Shown here one piece after another: positions 56,401 to 64,000 of a stretch of DNA of 64,000 nucleotides. Origin of the DNA: Burkholderiales bacterium. GTDB lineage: Bacteria > Pseudomonadota > Gammaproteobacteria > Burkholderiales > Nitrosomonadaceae. The notes below the pieces were generated by a model, which made no database searches, was not told the origin of the DNA, and saw only the letters and a program-made list of their open reading frames with translations. Within the stretch, counting starts at the first letter, position 1, and each line of letters opens with the position of its first letter. The stretch spans positions 1 to 64,000 of the forward strand of contig JACKLV010000015.1 of assembly GCA_024235755.1 (NCBI GenBank), read 5' to 3'. A program made the position numbers and the translations under genes.

Positions 56401-56645
56401 GTCGCATCCAGAGCACGATCAAAAAAATCCGCCGGCGCGTTAGAGTCGGCAATATTTACGTCAACCGTAATATGATCGGGGCAGTGGTTGGTGTGCAACC
56501 TTTCGGTGGAATGGGCTTGTCCGGTACTGGTCCCAAAGCGGGCGGGCCAGATTATTTACGCCGCTTTGCGGTCGAACAAGCGGTGGCTGATAATGTAGCG
56601 GCTATGGGCGGAAATCCCGATTTGCTTGCGCAAAATTTGCGCTAA
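53445..56645 (+). CDS. putA: Bifunctional proline dehydrogenase / P5C dehydrogenase
   Basis: 1066 aa. The proline dehydrogenase barrel (about 170-480) has RLVKGAYWDSEIKRAQ and a FATHNAHT..I motif. The aldehyde dehydrogenase (about 520-1010) has NFPIAIFTGQIAAALAAGN, ETGGQN and catalytic Cys851 (GQRCSALR). There is no N-terminal ribbon-helix-helix DNA-binding domain, so it is the purely enzymatic form. Oxidises proline to glutamate. The start may be GTG 53445 or ATG 53457. Confidence 0.95.
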   Translation: MVIPMRSDHLYSIRQAMSTAYLTDEKALVEDLLTQLPDYPESDVVTRARDLLTQLRKRFAPESLQHVKQSIVQAFLQEYQLDSEEGIVLMSIAEALLRIPDRATQDRFLADRLNAADWHQHAHHSDSQLVNLATEALSISKLLEQQQRSAQSEHHQSHIQTIFESLRVRLGQPVIRIALKRAMHLLAVQFVMAETIEQAIAKSANSIVDSADSTVRYSFDMLGEAAITAGDAERFFKAYSHAITQLGRHFQAVDHNKDDRLYVRPSISIKLSALYPRYESFQHRYAVPALTARLFNLAQQARNAGITLMVDAEESERLDLSLDIFSAVFNRAELDNWPGFGIAVQAYQKRATYVIRWLAVLAQSKQRRIPVRLVKGAYWDSEIKRAQENGLDGYPVFTRKSATDISYLVCTRLLIDQPDYFYPQFATHNAHTVFSILQMAHQHPCYEFQRLHGMGEGLYQMVQAQHPQVVCRVYAPVGEYQDLLPYLVRRLLENGANTSFVHHMENPRIAVEEIVNDPALIWQNGMHSELVLPAALYGDQRRNSQGLNLADPKVQVQVKQSLSELANKRYQAFPLINGKTFAGQMRTVNAPHDSCHVVGDVRYGNKLAVTDALDAAEAAFSDWRLHSVEERAHYLRKAADLLEQQRMELVSLCMREGGRTIKDALAEVREAVDFCRYYAVRALELFAHPIVLTGPAGENNVLRYYGRGVFVCISPWNFPIAIFTGQIAAALAAGNTVIAKPAERTPLTAMACVRILHQAGIPESVLHFLPGQSSEIGQQLLDDFRVAGVAFTGSIEAAQYINRQLARHPIIIPLIAETGGQNVLIADTSAHKEQLVQDAVLSAFNSAGQRCSALRVLFVPEETADTIIEMLIGAMQELRLGKPDELTTDVAAVITKDAVQQLRLHVERMQVCGRIVYQLPLISEAADLQAGSFFPPTLIEIREMQQLHHEVFGPVLHLVRYQSNDLDAVIDSVNAAGYGLTLGIHSRIQSTIKKIRRRVRVGNIYVNRNMIGAVVGVQPFGGMGLSGTGPKAGGPDYLRRFAVEQAVADNVAAMGGNPDLLAQNLR

Positions 56646-56720
56646 GAAAGCTGCTATTAATCAGTTTCTTAGTAAAGAAATTAAGGTAGAAAAGCGCCAC
56701 TAAGCTTCGGTGTCTTTTAT

Positions 56721-56747
56721 TAAAGTTTACAAACATGAAGACGTAAA
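56721..56747 (+). promoter_or_regulatory. Candidate sigma-28 (FliA) promoter for the degenerate GGDEF-EAL gene
   Basis: TAAAGTTT (56721-56728) is a full match to the FliA -35. After 11 bases comes GACGTAAA (56740-56747), 5 of 8 with GCCGATAA. It is 33 bp before the start codon. Confidence 0.5.
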
Positions 56748-56779
56748 CAGCACAATGGGAAAACACTATAAAGCAAATT

Positions 56780-58498
56780 ATGTTACGGAATAATCTTAGG
56801 CTTCTTCTGGTCGGATATTCAGAAACAGATGCCTCGCAACTACGTGCGGAATTGTCGAAAATTAATAGCAAAATAAATTGTAAAGCGATTACAGATGCAA
56901 ATGATATCCGGATTGCGTTTTATGAGTGTGAATGGCATGTATTAATTTGTAACTACACTGAAGATTCTGGCAGTTTGAGAGAAGTACTAGAGGTGTGGAA
57001 GCAAGTTGGCCGTGATATCCCCTTTGTTATTTATGCTGATGAGATGAGTGATGATAGAGTCATTTCTGCAATACACTATGGTGTGCATGATTACGTTTAT
57101 AAAGGTCATATCGCTCGGCTTTCATTTGTAATTGAAAGGGAGCTGAATAATTTAGAAATCAAACGTACGAAATTACAGGCTGAAAGTAAGATTTATCGTT
57201 TGACTTACTATGATAATTTGACGGGCTTTCCCAAACGTAACTTGTTTTGTGAGAAAGTTACAAGCATTTTGTCGGAGCAGTCTGATAGAAAAAAACTGGC
57301 AAGTGTATTTTTGATCAAGATTGGCGGCCTTCCAGATATCAATAGTACTTATGGATACCATGTGGGTGATATGTTGATTCAACAACTTTCATATCGCATG
57401 TCAGTTTATACAAACAGTCAATGCTTGTTATCCAGAATCGGTGGCAGCAAATTTGTTTTTTTTAATTGCGATGTTAAGAATCTGGAAGATATACAAAAGT
57501 TTGCGGACAAAATTATGCACATGGTGTCCATACCGATTGTAATCAACGATCTAGAATTTTATGTCACACTCAATATTGGAATTAGTATTTATCCGACGAA
57601 TGGCGACACTATTTCATTATTGCTTGCGAATGCAGAAAATGCGCTTACTGATTCGCAATATAAATGGCATAACAGCTGCCGCTATTTCTTGAATAGAACG
57701 GGTGAGATATCAACCAAGCGCATCTTTACAAGAGAAGCGCTGCGAAAAGCGATTATCAATAACGAACTCGAGTTATTGTATCAACCGATTATTAATCTTG
57801 ATACGGGTGGTTTAAGAGGTGTTGAAGCTATTTTACGTTGGAACCACCCCGAGGCCGGGCCTTTGACACCTGGCGAACTTTTTCCTTTTATTTATGAAAA
57901 TGGATTGATTCTTGAAATTGGAAAATGGACGCTTAAACAAGCGTGTTTACAAGCTAAGTTTTGGCACGAAATGGGTTATGATGCGCTAACCATTGCGTTG
58001 GCTATTTCGGTTACTGGATTTGATCAGATCCACTTTATAAAATATGTTCAGAATATGCTGGTTGAAACCGGGCTGCCGCCGCAACTGCTGGAACTGGAAT
58101 TACCCGAATCATTTTTACAAGGTGCTGAATTCTGCATGGATAATTTGAGAGAATTAGGCGATACAGGTGTGCGGTTCTCGATCAGTCACTATGGTACAGG
58201 TGGTGCGTCAATCAAATGTTTAAATAGATTGCCGGTTAATAGCTTGAAACTCGACCCCGAATTGACTTCAAATCAGCATGCTTGCGCCGACAATTTAGCT
58301 GTCGTGACAGCAATCAACGCGATGGCAAAAAAGCTGGGACTGTCTGTTATTGCGCAGGATATTACAGTTAAAGAGCAGTTGAAAATTTTGTATGAGGCGC
58401 AATGCAAGTTTGCGCAGGGAAGTTATTTCAGCGAGCCGGTTAGCGCTGAAGATTTTTTAAAGCTATTGGAACAACGTAAAACCGGCACACTTGATTAG
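56780..58498 (+). CDS. Degenerate receiver-GGDEF-EAL protein (likely catalytically inactive)
   Basis: 572 aa, no membrane span. The receiver-like domain (about 6-118) has Asn58 where the phospho-acceptor Asp should be (LICNYTED). The GGDEF domain (about 140-305) has GGSKF at 221-225. The EAL domain (about 315-565) has EAI at 349-351. In that domain the Asn metal ligand is missing (AISVTGF), DDFG is replaced by SHYG (469-472), and the AEGVE loop reads AQDIT. LELELPES and QGSYFSEP remain. It should therefore neither make nor cleave c-di-GMP but may bind it or a protein partner. It lies 293 bp upstream of flhDC in the same direction, with a sigma-28-like promoter. Confidence 0.88.
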   Translation: MLRNNLRLLLVGYSETDASQLRAELSKINSKINCKAITDANDIRIAFYECEWHVLICNYTEDSGSLREVLEVWKQVGRDIPFVIYADEMSDDRVISAIHYGVHDYVYKGHIARLSFVIERELNNLEIKRTKLQAESKIYRLTYYDNLTGFPKRNLFCEKVTSILSEQSDRKKLASVFLIKIGGLPDINSTYGYHVGDMLIQQLSYRMSVYTNSQCLLSRIGGSKFVFFNCDVKNLEDIQKFADKIMHMVSIPIVINDLEFYVTLNIGISIYPTNGDTISLLLANAENALTDSQYKWHNSCRYFLNRTGEISTKRIFTREALRKAIINNELELLYQPIINLDTGGLRGVEAILRWNHPEAGPLTPGELFPFIYENGLILEIGKWTLKQACLQAKFWHEMGYDALTIALAISVTGFDQIHFIKYVQNMLVETGLPPQLLELELPESFLQGAEFCMDNLRELGDTGVRFSISHYGTGGASIKCLNRLPVNSLKLDPELTSNQHACADNLAVVTAINAMAKKLGLSVIAQDITVKEQLKILYEAQCKFAQGSYFSEPVSAEDFLKLLEQRKTGTLD

Positions 58499-58644
58499 CC
58501 TGTGGCCGAAGGGCAGTAAATAATCAAATATTTTTTCATAATTATTATTCTCTTCCTATAAAGTATAGCGTCTTGAAAAATTCTAACATTCTAGTTTAAA
58601 TAATTGATTTAATCATTTAAATTAATAGTTCTTTTTGGTTCTGT

Positions 58645-58680
58645 AGGAAAAATTCTTATATGACGATAAGGGTTTTTCCT
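58645..58680 (+). promoter_or_regulatory. Two-tier hairpin upstream of flhDC
   Basis: Outer arms AGGAAAAA/TTTTTCCT and inner arms CTTAT/ATAAG around an ATGACG loop. A T-rich stretch follows. It could be the terminator of the GGDEF-EAL gene or a structured flhD leader; it is 111 bp before the flhD start. Confidence 0.6.
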
Positions 58681-58791
58681 AATTTTGTTTTAGGGTTGCT
58701 TCCATTTACTTAAATGCAGTAAGGATTGAAAATCGATGTATATCCGGTGTATTGTTCAGATTATTCAGTTTTTTAAACAGGAGAGTTTAAA

Positions 58792-59115
58792 ATGGAAACA
58801 AAGCAACTTTTGGATGAAATCAGAGAAATCAATCTAAGTTACTTGCTTCTTGCCCAGCAATTGATACGCGAGGACAAAGTGGCTGCAATGTATCGACTGG
58901 GTATCAACCAGGATGTTGCTGAGCTGATTGAGAAACTGACTACGAGTCAGCTTTTGAAAATGGCTTCTTCCAACAGCTTGCTGTGTCGTTTTCGATTTAA
59001 TGATACTCTGATAGCTGAGCTTTTATCAGGTAATAATCGTGACGATAATAGTGCCGTATCTCAATCGCATGCTGCCATTTTAATGGCCGGACAACCCGCA
59101 GAGGCAATTTCTTAA
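58792..59115 (+). CDS. flhD: FlhD, flagellar master regulator subunit
   Basis: 107 aa. It has the FlhD core LLDEIREINLSYLLLAQQLI, the AAMYRLGI region, and Cys65 at the same position as the intersubunit cysteine of E. coli FlhD. It forms FlhD4C2 with FlhC and activates class-2 flagellar genes. AGGAGAG ribosome site. The flhC gene follows by 33 bp. Confidence 0.94.
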   Translation: METKQLLDEIREINLSYLLLAQQLIREDKVAAMYRLGINQDVAELIEKLTTSQLLKMASSNSLLCRFRFNDTLIAELLSGNNRDDNSAVSQSHAAILMAGQPAEAIS

Positions 59116-59148
59116 GCTTTTGGTCATTTTCTAAAAGGAAAATAGTAT

Positions 59149-59688
59149 ATGCGCAATCGAAGCATACTAACAGAAGCTAGACAAATACAATTAGCATCTG
59201 AGTTGATTAAATTAGGTGCAAGGTTACAAGTATTGGAAGTGAATTCCAATTTGAGCCGAGAAAGATTGGTTAAATTGTATAAAGAAATAAAAGGAGTTTC
59301 ACCACCTAAAGGCATGCTGCCTTATTCCGAGGACTGGTTTATGAGTTGGCAGCCTAATATGCATTCTTCGTTATTCATTAATATCTATAATTTTATTACT
59401 ATGCATGCAGATATTAACGATATTGATGCATTAATAAAAAGCTACAAGCTGTATCTTGAACACATCGAGGCAAACAAACTTGAACAGGTACTCAGTCTTA
59501 CTCGCGCCTGGACATTGATCCGTTTTGTTGATAGTGAAGTATTATGTATAACGCCTTGCGTTAAATGTGGCGGAAAGTATTTGGTGCATTCCCTTGATAT
59601 TCATTCAAATCATATCTGTGGATTATGCAATATTCCATCTAGGGCCGGAAAAACCAAAAAAGCTGCCGCTGAATCGAGGTTGCACTAA
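59149..59688 (+). CDS. flhC: FlhC, flagellar master regulator subunit
   Basis: 179 aa. Zinc ligands Cys137, Cys140, Cys157 and Cys160 fall at exactly the E. coli FlhC positions (TPCVKC, HICGLC). DNA-binding half of FlhD4C2. The stop is 14 bp from the convergent aspartate aminotransferase gene. Implies flagella encoded elsewhere on the chromosome. Confidence 0.95.
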   Translation: MRNRSILTEARQIQLASELIKLGARLQVLEVNSNLSRERLVKLYKEIKGVSPPKGMLPYSEDWFMSWQPNMHSSLFINIYNFITMHADINDIDALIKSYKLYLEHIEANKLEQVLSLTRAWTLIRFVDSEVLCITPCVKCGGKYLVHSLDIHSNHICGLCNIPSRAGKTKKAAAESRLH

Positions 59689-59702
59689 TGTCTTTAGGTA
59701 GC

Positions 59703-60899
59703 CTACTGATTTAATGCCAGTTTGAGCCGGGTTAGTGCCTTTTTTAAATTATCCATGGAAGTTGCGAATGACAAACGCATATAACCCTCGCTTCCAAATG
59801 CCGAGCCCGGAACAACTGCAATACCGCATTTTTCCAGAAGGTATTCACAGAATGCCAGATCGTTTTTATGCTGTATCAGACCTTTTGCAAAAAGATTATC
59901 AATTGCCTGTCGTGCGTCTGCGAACGCATAGAATGCACCTTCGGATTTCAGACAAACAATTCCTCTACATTGATTTAATTGTTCCGAGATAAAATCATTA
60001 CGCGCGATAAATGCGTCAACCATTGGTTTTATGCAGGACTGATCGCCGTTTAACGCCATTTCCGCGGCTGCCTGGGATATCGAGCTTGGATTCGAGGTGC
60101 TTTGCGACTGGATATTTTCCATAGCAGTGACGATTTCAGCAGCCCCTCCGCAGTAACCGATGCGCCATCCGGTCATCGAATATGCTTTAGATACACCGTT
60201 CAGAACAACTGTACGTGTGTATAAATCCGGACATGCGTTCACTATATTGACAAACTGGTTGTCTGACAGAAGTATATGCTCGTACATATCGTCCGTAGCA
60301 ATCAATATCTGTGGATATTTACGCAGGACCTCGCCTAATGCCTGCAGTTCTTTCAGCGAATAAACAGCGCCGGTTGGATTGCTGGGGCTGTTTATGACGA
60401 ACATTCTCGTTTTTTGGGAAATGGCCTTTTCGAGTTGGGCTGCTGTAATCTTAAAACCCTGTTCAATGCCCGCATCAATGAACACAGGACAGCCCTCAGC
60501 AATCTTCACGATGTCGGGGTAAGACACCCAATAGGGTGCGGGGATAATGACTTCATCGCCCGGATTGAGCGTGGCTAACGCAAGGTTAAAAAAACTTTGT
60601 TTGCCGCCGCAGGAAACCAAGACTTGCGAATGGTCGTATTCCAGATTGTTTTCACGCTTGAACTTGGCAATGATGGCATTTTTTAACCCAGGAGTACCGC
60701 CTACTGCCGTGTATTTGGTTAAGCCTTTGCCGATAGCTTCTATCGCTGCGGCTTTGATATGTTGAGGCGTATCAAAATCAGGTTCACCAGCACCCAAACC
60801 GATAATATCTTTCCCATCTGCTTTCAAACGGGCAGCGCGGGCTGTTACTGCCAGGGTGGGAGAAGGTTTGATGGCTTGTACGCGGCTGGATAGTTGCAC
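59703..60899 (-). CDS. aspC: Aspartate/aromatic aminotransferase, class I
   Basis: 398 aa, fold-type I PLP enzyme. GLGAGEPDFDTP start, INSPSNPTGAVY, and the PLP-lysine motif NGVSKAYSMTGWRIGY (about 232-247), then a C-terminal GSEGYMRLSFATS. The length and motifs are those of the Ib (thermophilic/Rhizobium-type) aspartate aminotransferases. Divergent from uvrB, as in many betaproteobacteria. Confidence 0.93.
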   Translation of the reverse strand: MQLSSRVQAIKPSPTLAVTARAARLKADGKDIIGLGAGEPDFDTPQHIKAAAIEAIGKGLTKYTAVGGTPGLKNAIIAKFKRENNLEYDHSQVLVSCGGKQSFFNLALATLNPGDEVIIPAPYWVSYPDIVKIAEGCPVFIDAGIEQGFKITAAQLEKAISQKTRMFVINSPSNPTGAVYSLKELQALGEVLRKYPQILIATDDMYEHILLSDNQFVNIVNACPDLYTRTVVLNGVSKAYSMTGWRIGYCGGAAEIVTAMENIQSQSTSNPSSISQAAAEMALNGDQSCIKPMVDAFIARNDFISEQLNQCRGIVCLKSEGAFYAFADARQAIDNLFAKGLIQHKNDLAFCEYLLEKCGIAVVPGSAFGSEGYMRLSFATSMDNLKKALTRLKLALNQ

Positions 60900-60988
60900 A
60901 ACAGGTTCCTCACTCTAAAATAGACAGACCGGCATGATAAAATAAACGATCAAACATATATTAATGTCATTATAAATGGATTATACCT

Positions 60989-63019
60989 GTGATTCAGACC
61001 TTCCCCAATAGTTTGTATAAATTACACCAATCGTTTAAACCTGCCGGAGACCAGCCGCTTGCTATTGAAAATCTGGTTGAAGGTATTAGCGATGGACTGG
61101 CTTATCAAACGTTGCTGGGTGTCACGGGTTCGGGTAAAACATTTACCATGGCAAACGTTATTGCACAATTGGGCCGGCCCGCAATTCTAATTGCGCCCAA
61201 TAAAACGCTAGCTGCGCAATTATATGCGGAGATGCGCGAATTTTTTCCTGAGAATGCGGTTGAATATTTTGTTTCTTATTATGACTATTATCAGCCTGAG
61301 GCATATGTTCCTTCACGCGATCTATTTATCGAAAAGGATTCCAGCATTAATGCACATATCGAGCAAATGCGGCTGTCAGCGACAAAATCGTTACTTGAAC
61401 GTGACGATACAGTCATTGTGGCAACCGTTTCCTGTATTTATGGTATCGGTGATCCAGTTGATTATCACGGCATGATTTTGCATTTGCGGCGTAACGAAAA
61501 ATATTCGCAGCGCGAAGTCATTAAGCGTCTTACCGAAATGCAGTATGAACGTAATGAAATTGAATTTGCACGCGGGATGTTTCGCGTCAGGGGTGATGTG
61601 CTTGATGTTTTTCCGGCGGAAAGCTCCGAGGCGGCTGTTCGGATATCGTTGTTCGATGATGAAGTTGACGACTTATCTTTGTTCGATCCGTTGACCGGGC
61701 GGGTTTTGCAAAAATTGTCACGCTATACTGTTTATCCCTCCAGTCACTACGTGACACCCAGGAGCACAGTTGTGCGGGCGATGGAATCGATAAAGAGGGA
61801 ATTGCGCGAGCGATTGGATTATTTTTATCAGGATCATCATCTGGTTGAAGCACAGCGACTGGAACAACGCACGCGGTTTGATCTTGAGATGCTTAATGAG
61901 TTGGGGTTCTGCAAAGGCATTGAAAATTACTCACGGCATCTTTCAGGAAAAAAACCGGGGGAACCGCCGCCCACACTCATTGACTACCTGCCCAAGAACG
62001 CATTGATGTTTATTGACGAGAGCCATGTAACTGTGCCCCAGATTGGAGGCATGTACAAGGGAGATCGTTCACGCAAAGAAAATCTGGTGCAATACGGTTT
62101 CCGTTTACCTTCCGCATTGGATAACCGCCCGCTAAAATTTGAAGAATTTGAAAAAATGATGCCGCAGACCATTTTTATCTCTGCGACACCTGCGGATTAC
62201 GAACACCGTCATAGCGGACAGACTGTCGAGCAAGTCGTACGACCGACAGGGCTTGTCGATCCGATGATTGAAGTGCGCCCGGTTACAACGCAGGTGGATG
62301 ATTTGATGTCTGAAGTAACGCTCCGTGCGGATAAGAATGAGCGTGTCTTGGTAACGACATTAACTAAACGAATGGCGGAGGATCTGACCGATTATTTTAC
62401 GGATCATCGGATCAGGGTGCGTTATCTGCATTCTGACATCGATACCGTGGAGCGTGTCGAAATCATTCGTGATCTCAGGCTTGGAGAATTTGACGTGCTG
62501 GTGGGTATTAACCTGCTGCGTGAGGGGCTCGACATTCCGGAGGTTTCGCTGGTAGCGATACTCGATGCGGATAAGGAGGGTTTTTTGCGTTCAGAGCGTT
62601 CTTTGATTCAAACTATCGGTAGAGCAGCGCGGCATATCAACGGAACGGCTATTCTTTATGCGGATCGGATAACCCGCTCAATGCGTGCAGCCATCGATGA
62701 AACAAACCGCCGGCGTGAAAAACAACTGGCTTTTAACCAAGAACATCAAATCACGCCGCGGACTGTGCACAAGCGCATAAAAGACTTGATCGACGGTGTA
62801 TACAATCTAGATACGGCGCAGAAAAAACTGAAAGCCAGTGACAAGCAGGCGGATTATCATGCAATGGATGCGCGTCAGATCAGTAAGGAAATTCAACGGC
62901 TGGAAAAAAACATGTTAAATGCGGCCAAGAATCTTGAGTTTGAGCAGGCCGCACAGTGCCGAGATGAAATCAAGCGATTAAAAAACCGGTTGTTTATCGG
63001 TGCGGCTGAGATGGAATAG
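60989..63019 (+). CDS. uvrB: Excinuclease ABC subunit B
   Basis: 676 aa, full length. Walker A GVTGSGKT (44-51), the damage-binding beta-hairpin YYDYYQPEAYVP (about 95-106), helicase motif DESHVTVPQIGGMYKGDRSRK, and a C-terminal UVR motif (EFEQAAQCRDEIKRLK). GTG start at 60989; the ATG at 60976 is out of frame. Nucleotide excision repair. Confidence 0.97.
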   Translation: MIQTFPNSLYKLHQSFKPAGDQPLAIENLVEGISDGLAYQTLLGVTGSGKTFTMANVIAQLGRPAILIAPNKTLAAQLYAEMREFFPENAVEYFVSYYDYYQPEAYVPSRDLFIEKDSSINAHIEQMRLSATKSLLERDDTVIVATVSCIYGIGDPVDYHGMILHLRRNEKYSQREVIKRLTEMQYERNEIEFARGMFRVRGDVLDVFPAESSEAAVRISLFDDEVDDLSLFDPLTGRVLQKLSRYTVYPSSHYVTPRSTVVRAMESIKRELRERLDYFYQDHHLVEAQRLEQRTRFDLEMLNELGFCKGIENYSRHLSGKKPGEPPPTLIDYLPKNALMFIDESHVTVPQIGGMYKGDRSRKENLVQYGFRLPSALDNRPLKFEEFEKMMPQTIFISATPADYEHRHSGQTVEQVVRPTGLVDPMIEVRPVTTQVDDLMSEVTLRADKNERVLVTTLTKRMAEDLTDYFTDHRIRVRYLHSDIDTVERVEIIRDLRLGEFDVLVGINLLREGLDIPEVSLVAILDADKEGFLRSERSLIQTIGRAARHINGTAILYADRITRSMRAAIDETNRRREKQLAFNQEHQITPRTVHKRIKDLIDGVYNLDTAQKKLKASDKQADYHAMDARQISKEIQRLEKNMLNAAKNLEFEQAAQCRDEIKRLKNRLFIGAAEME

Positions 63020-63021
63020 CA

Positions 63022-63369
63022 TTACTTTTTTATCATTGTCGATGAGACGAAAATAATGCGTCTAAAGGTGCGGTTTAATGTTTTGCTGGTAAAATTTTCC
63101 ATTGACATACTTTCCACAAATTTAATGTGATCGCCGAGCTTGACATGTGTTGTCGGTGCGGCAATCCAGAAAAGCCGGTCTCCGTTTTCGAGCTGCATAT
63201 AGGTGTAGCCGGTGGTGTCCATGACATCTACAACTTTTCCTTCATTGTTTGGATATTGCTTACCGGCCGCAACTGCAGTAGTTTCTTCATGATGTGATCC
63301 CAATGCGCTTAAAGGATAAAAGAGTAGGCCGCTCATTAATAAAAAGACTGGTAAGAAAGAATGCTTCAT
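63022..63369 (-). CDS. Small exported NrfJ-like protein
   Basis: 115 aa from ATG 63369, with GGAGAAG upstream; a longer frame to 63438 lacks a ribosome site. Signal peptide to about 25. The mature part has GKVVDVMDTTGYTYMQLENG, LFWIAAP, VKLGDHI and a final block NFTSKTLNRTFRRIIFV. This pattern is widespread in small periplasmic proteins called NrfJ-like. Function uncertain. Its stop is 3 bp from the uvrB stop (convergent). Confidence 0.7.
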   Translation of the reverse strand: MKHSFLPVFLLMSGLLFYPLSALGSHHEETTAVAAGKQYPNNEGKVVDVMDTTGYTYMQLENGDRLFWIAAPTTHVKLGDHIKFVESMSMENFTSKTLNRTFRRIIFVSSTMIKK

Positions 63370-63473
63370 GACTTCTCCATGGATGTTTGAATCAAACAAA
63401 CTATGATACACCGCTATAGTTCTAAGTGCCAACCTCACTACTTAATCCACAGGGATAGAGTGCAAAACTGTAA

Positions 63474-64000
63474 CTAAGTATCCTTGGGATGCTTGGATTG
63501 TTGCTGGCGCACCATCTCGAATAAACAAACTGCGACGGCAGCGGCTGCGTTGAGTGATTCTGTTTTACCCGGCATGGGAATTGCAATGATTTTATCCGCA
63601 GCCTGTTGCAATCTCTCAGATAGCCCTGCGCCTTCATTGCCAAATACAAAGGCGGTAGGCCCGTTTAAATTGGATTGATACAACGTTTGAGAACCATCCG
63701 GTGATGTGGCTAATACCTGGCCATGAAAATTATCTGCAATTTCGATGAGATTGCAGTTGGCATGAATGGCTGTAAAAAAATGTGCGCCCATGGCTGCACG
63801 CAGTGTTTTGGGCGACCATGCGTCGGTGCAGTCTTCAGATAAAAAAATATCGGGAATATCAGCTGCTGTAGCCGTACGAATAATGGTGCCCAGATTGCCC
63901 GGATCCTGAATCGATTCTAGTAAAATGCAGCGGGTAGATTCAGCAGCGGAGATTTTGGGTTGATCGGTGAGCGCCGGTATAGTAATGCAGGCGAGAATGC
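63474..64000 (-). CDS. SpoU/TrmH-family rRNA 2'-O-methyltransferase, 5' part outside window
   Basis: The frame runs open off the right edge; the ATG at 63791 is internal. Visible: ILLESIQDPGNLGTIIRTA (motif 1), FVFGNEGAGLS (motif 2) and MPGKTESLNAAAAVAVCLFE (motif 3), the SPOUT SAM-binding knot. This is the C-terminal catalytic half of an RlmB/TsnR-like RNA methyltransferase. The exact RNA target cannot be told from this part. Confidence 0.9.
   Translation of the reverse strand, partial: ILACITIPALTDQPKISAAESTRCILLESIQDPGNLGTIIRTATAADIPDIFLSEDCTDAWSPKTLRAAMGAHFFTAIHANCNLIEIADNFHGQVLATSPDGSQTLYQSNLNGPTAFVFGNEGAGLSERLQQAADKIIAIPMPGKTESLNAAAAVAVCLFEMVRQQQSKHPKDT

Overview
This window looks like the chromosome of a betaproteobacterium. 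Gene content and order fit best with an ammonia oxidiser of the Nitrosomonas group: an exosortase A (XrtA/PEP-CTERM) exopolysaccharide cluster, flhDC, an aroQ-accB-accC-prmA-DUF3426 string, rpsF-priB-rpsR-rplI, and aspC divergent from uvrB. The taxonomic call is inference from gene order and protein style; no rRNA, tRNA, CRISPR array, insertion sequence or prophage was seen.

Layout. (1) 1-9818, plus strand: PEP-CTERM/XrtA polysaccharide-export operon with a chain-length determinant (cut by the window edge), tyrosine autokinase, outer-membrane barrel protein, AAA ATPase, polysaccharide deacetylase, FemAB-like protein, exosortase A fused to an EpsI domain, and a glycosyltransferase. (2) 9788-11147, minus: DUF4389 membrane protein, isoprenylcysteine-methyltransferase-like protein and an NlpC/P60 lipoprotein. 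(3) 11361-26272, minus: a chemotaxis gene cluster read as EAL-HDOD (interrupted) - CheZ-like - cheY - four-PAS MCP - cheA - cheW - MCP - cheR - cheD - cheB - aer. It is preceded by a sigma-28-like promoter. (4) 26599-32814, minus: Sel1-repeat protein, tail-collar protein, a PEP-CTERM protein (an exosortase substrate), a membrane spermidine-synthase-like protein and an exported PCMT. (5) 33212-43133: small envelope proteins, rhodanese, DoxX, TauE/SafE, EVE, SppA-type peptidase, aroQ, accBC and prmA. (6) 43227-53273: DUF3426 zinc-ribbon protein, metH, two unknown small genes, trpGDC (minus) and the rpsF ribosomal operon. (7) 53445-64000: putA, a degenerate receiver-GGDEF-EAL protein next to flhDC, aspC, uvrB, a small NrfJ-like exported protein and a partial SpoU rRNA methyltransferase.

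How it fits together. Two programmes dominate. One is envelope and exopolysaccharide biology: XrtA operon, one of its likely sorted substrates, and several lipoproteins and exported enzymes. The other is motility: FlhDC as class-1 regulator, the chemotaxis cluster, a probable sigma-28 promoter in front of the cluster, and a second sigma-28-like box in front of the degenerate c-di-GMP-type protein beside flhDC. The observations most worth following are this pseudo-signalling protein next to flhDC, the CheZ-like protein that shares a C-terminal motif with CheD, the EAL-HDOD gene broken by a stop codon at a 17-base homopolymer, and the hairpin placed at the predicted transcription start of the PEP-CTERM gene.
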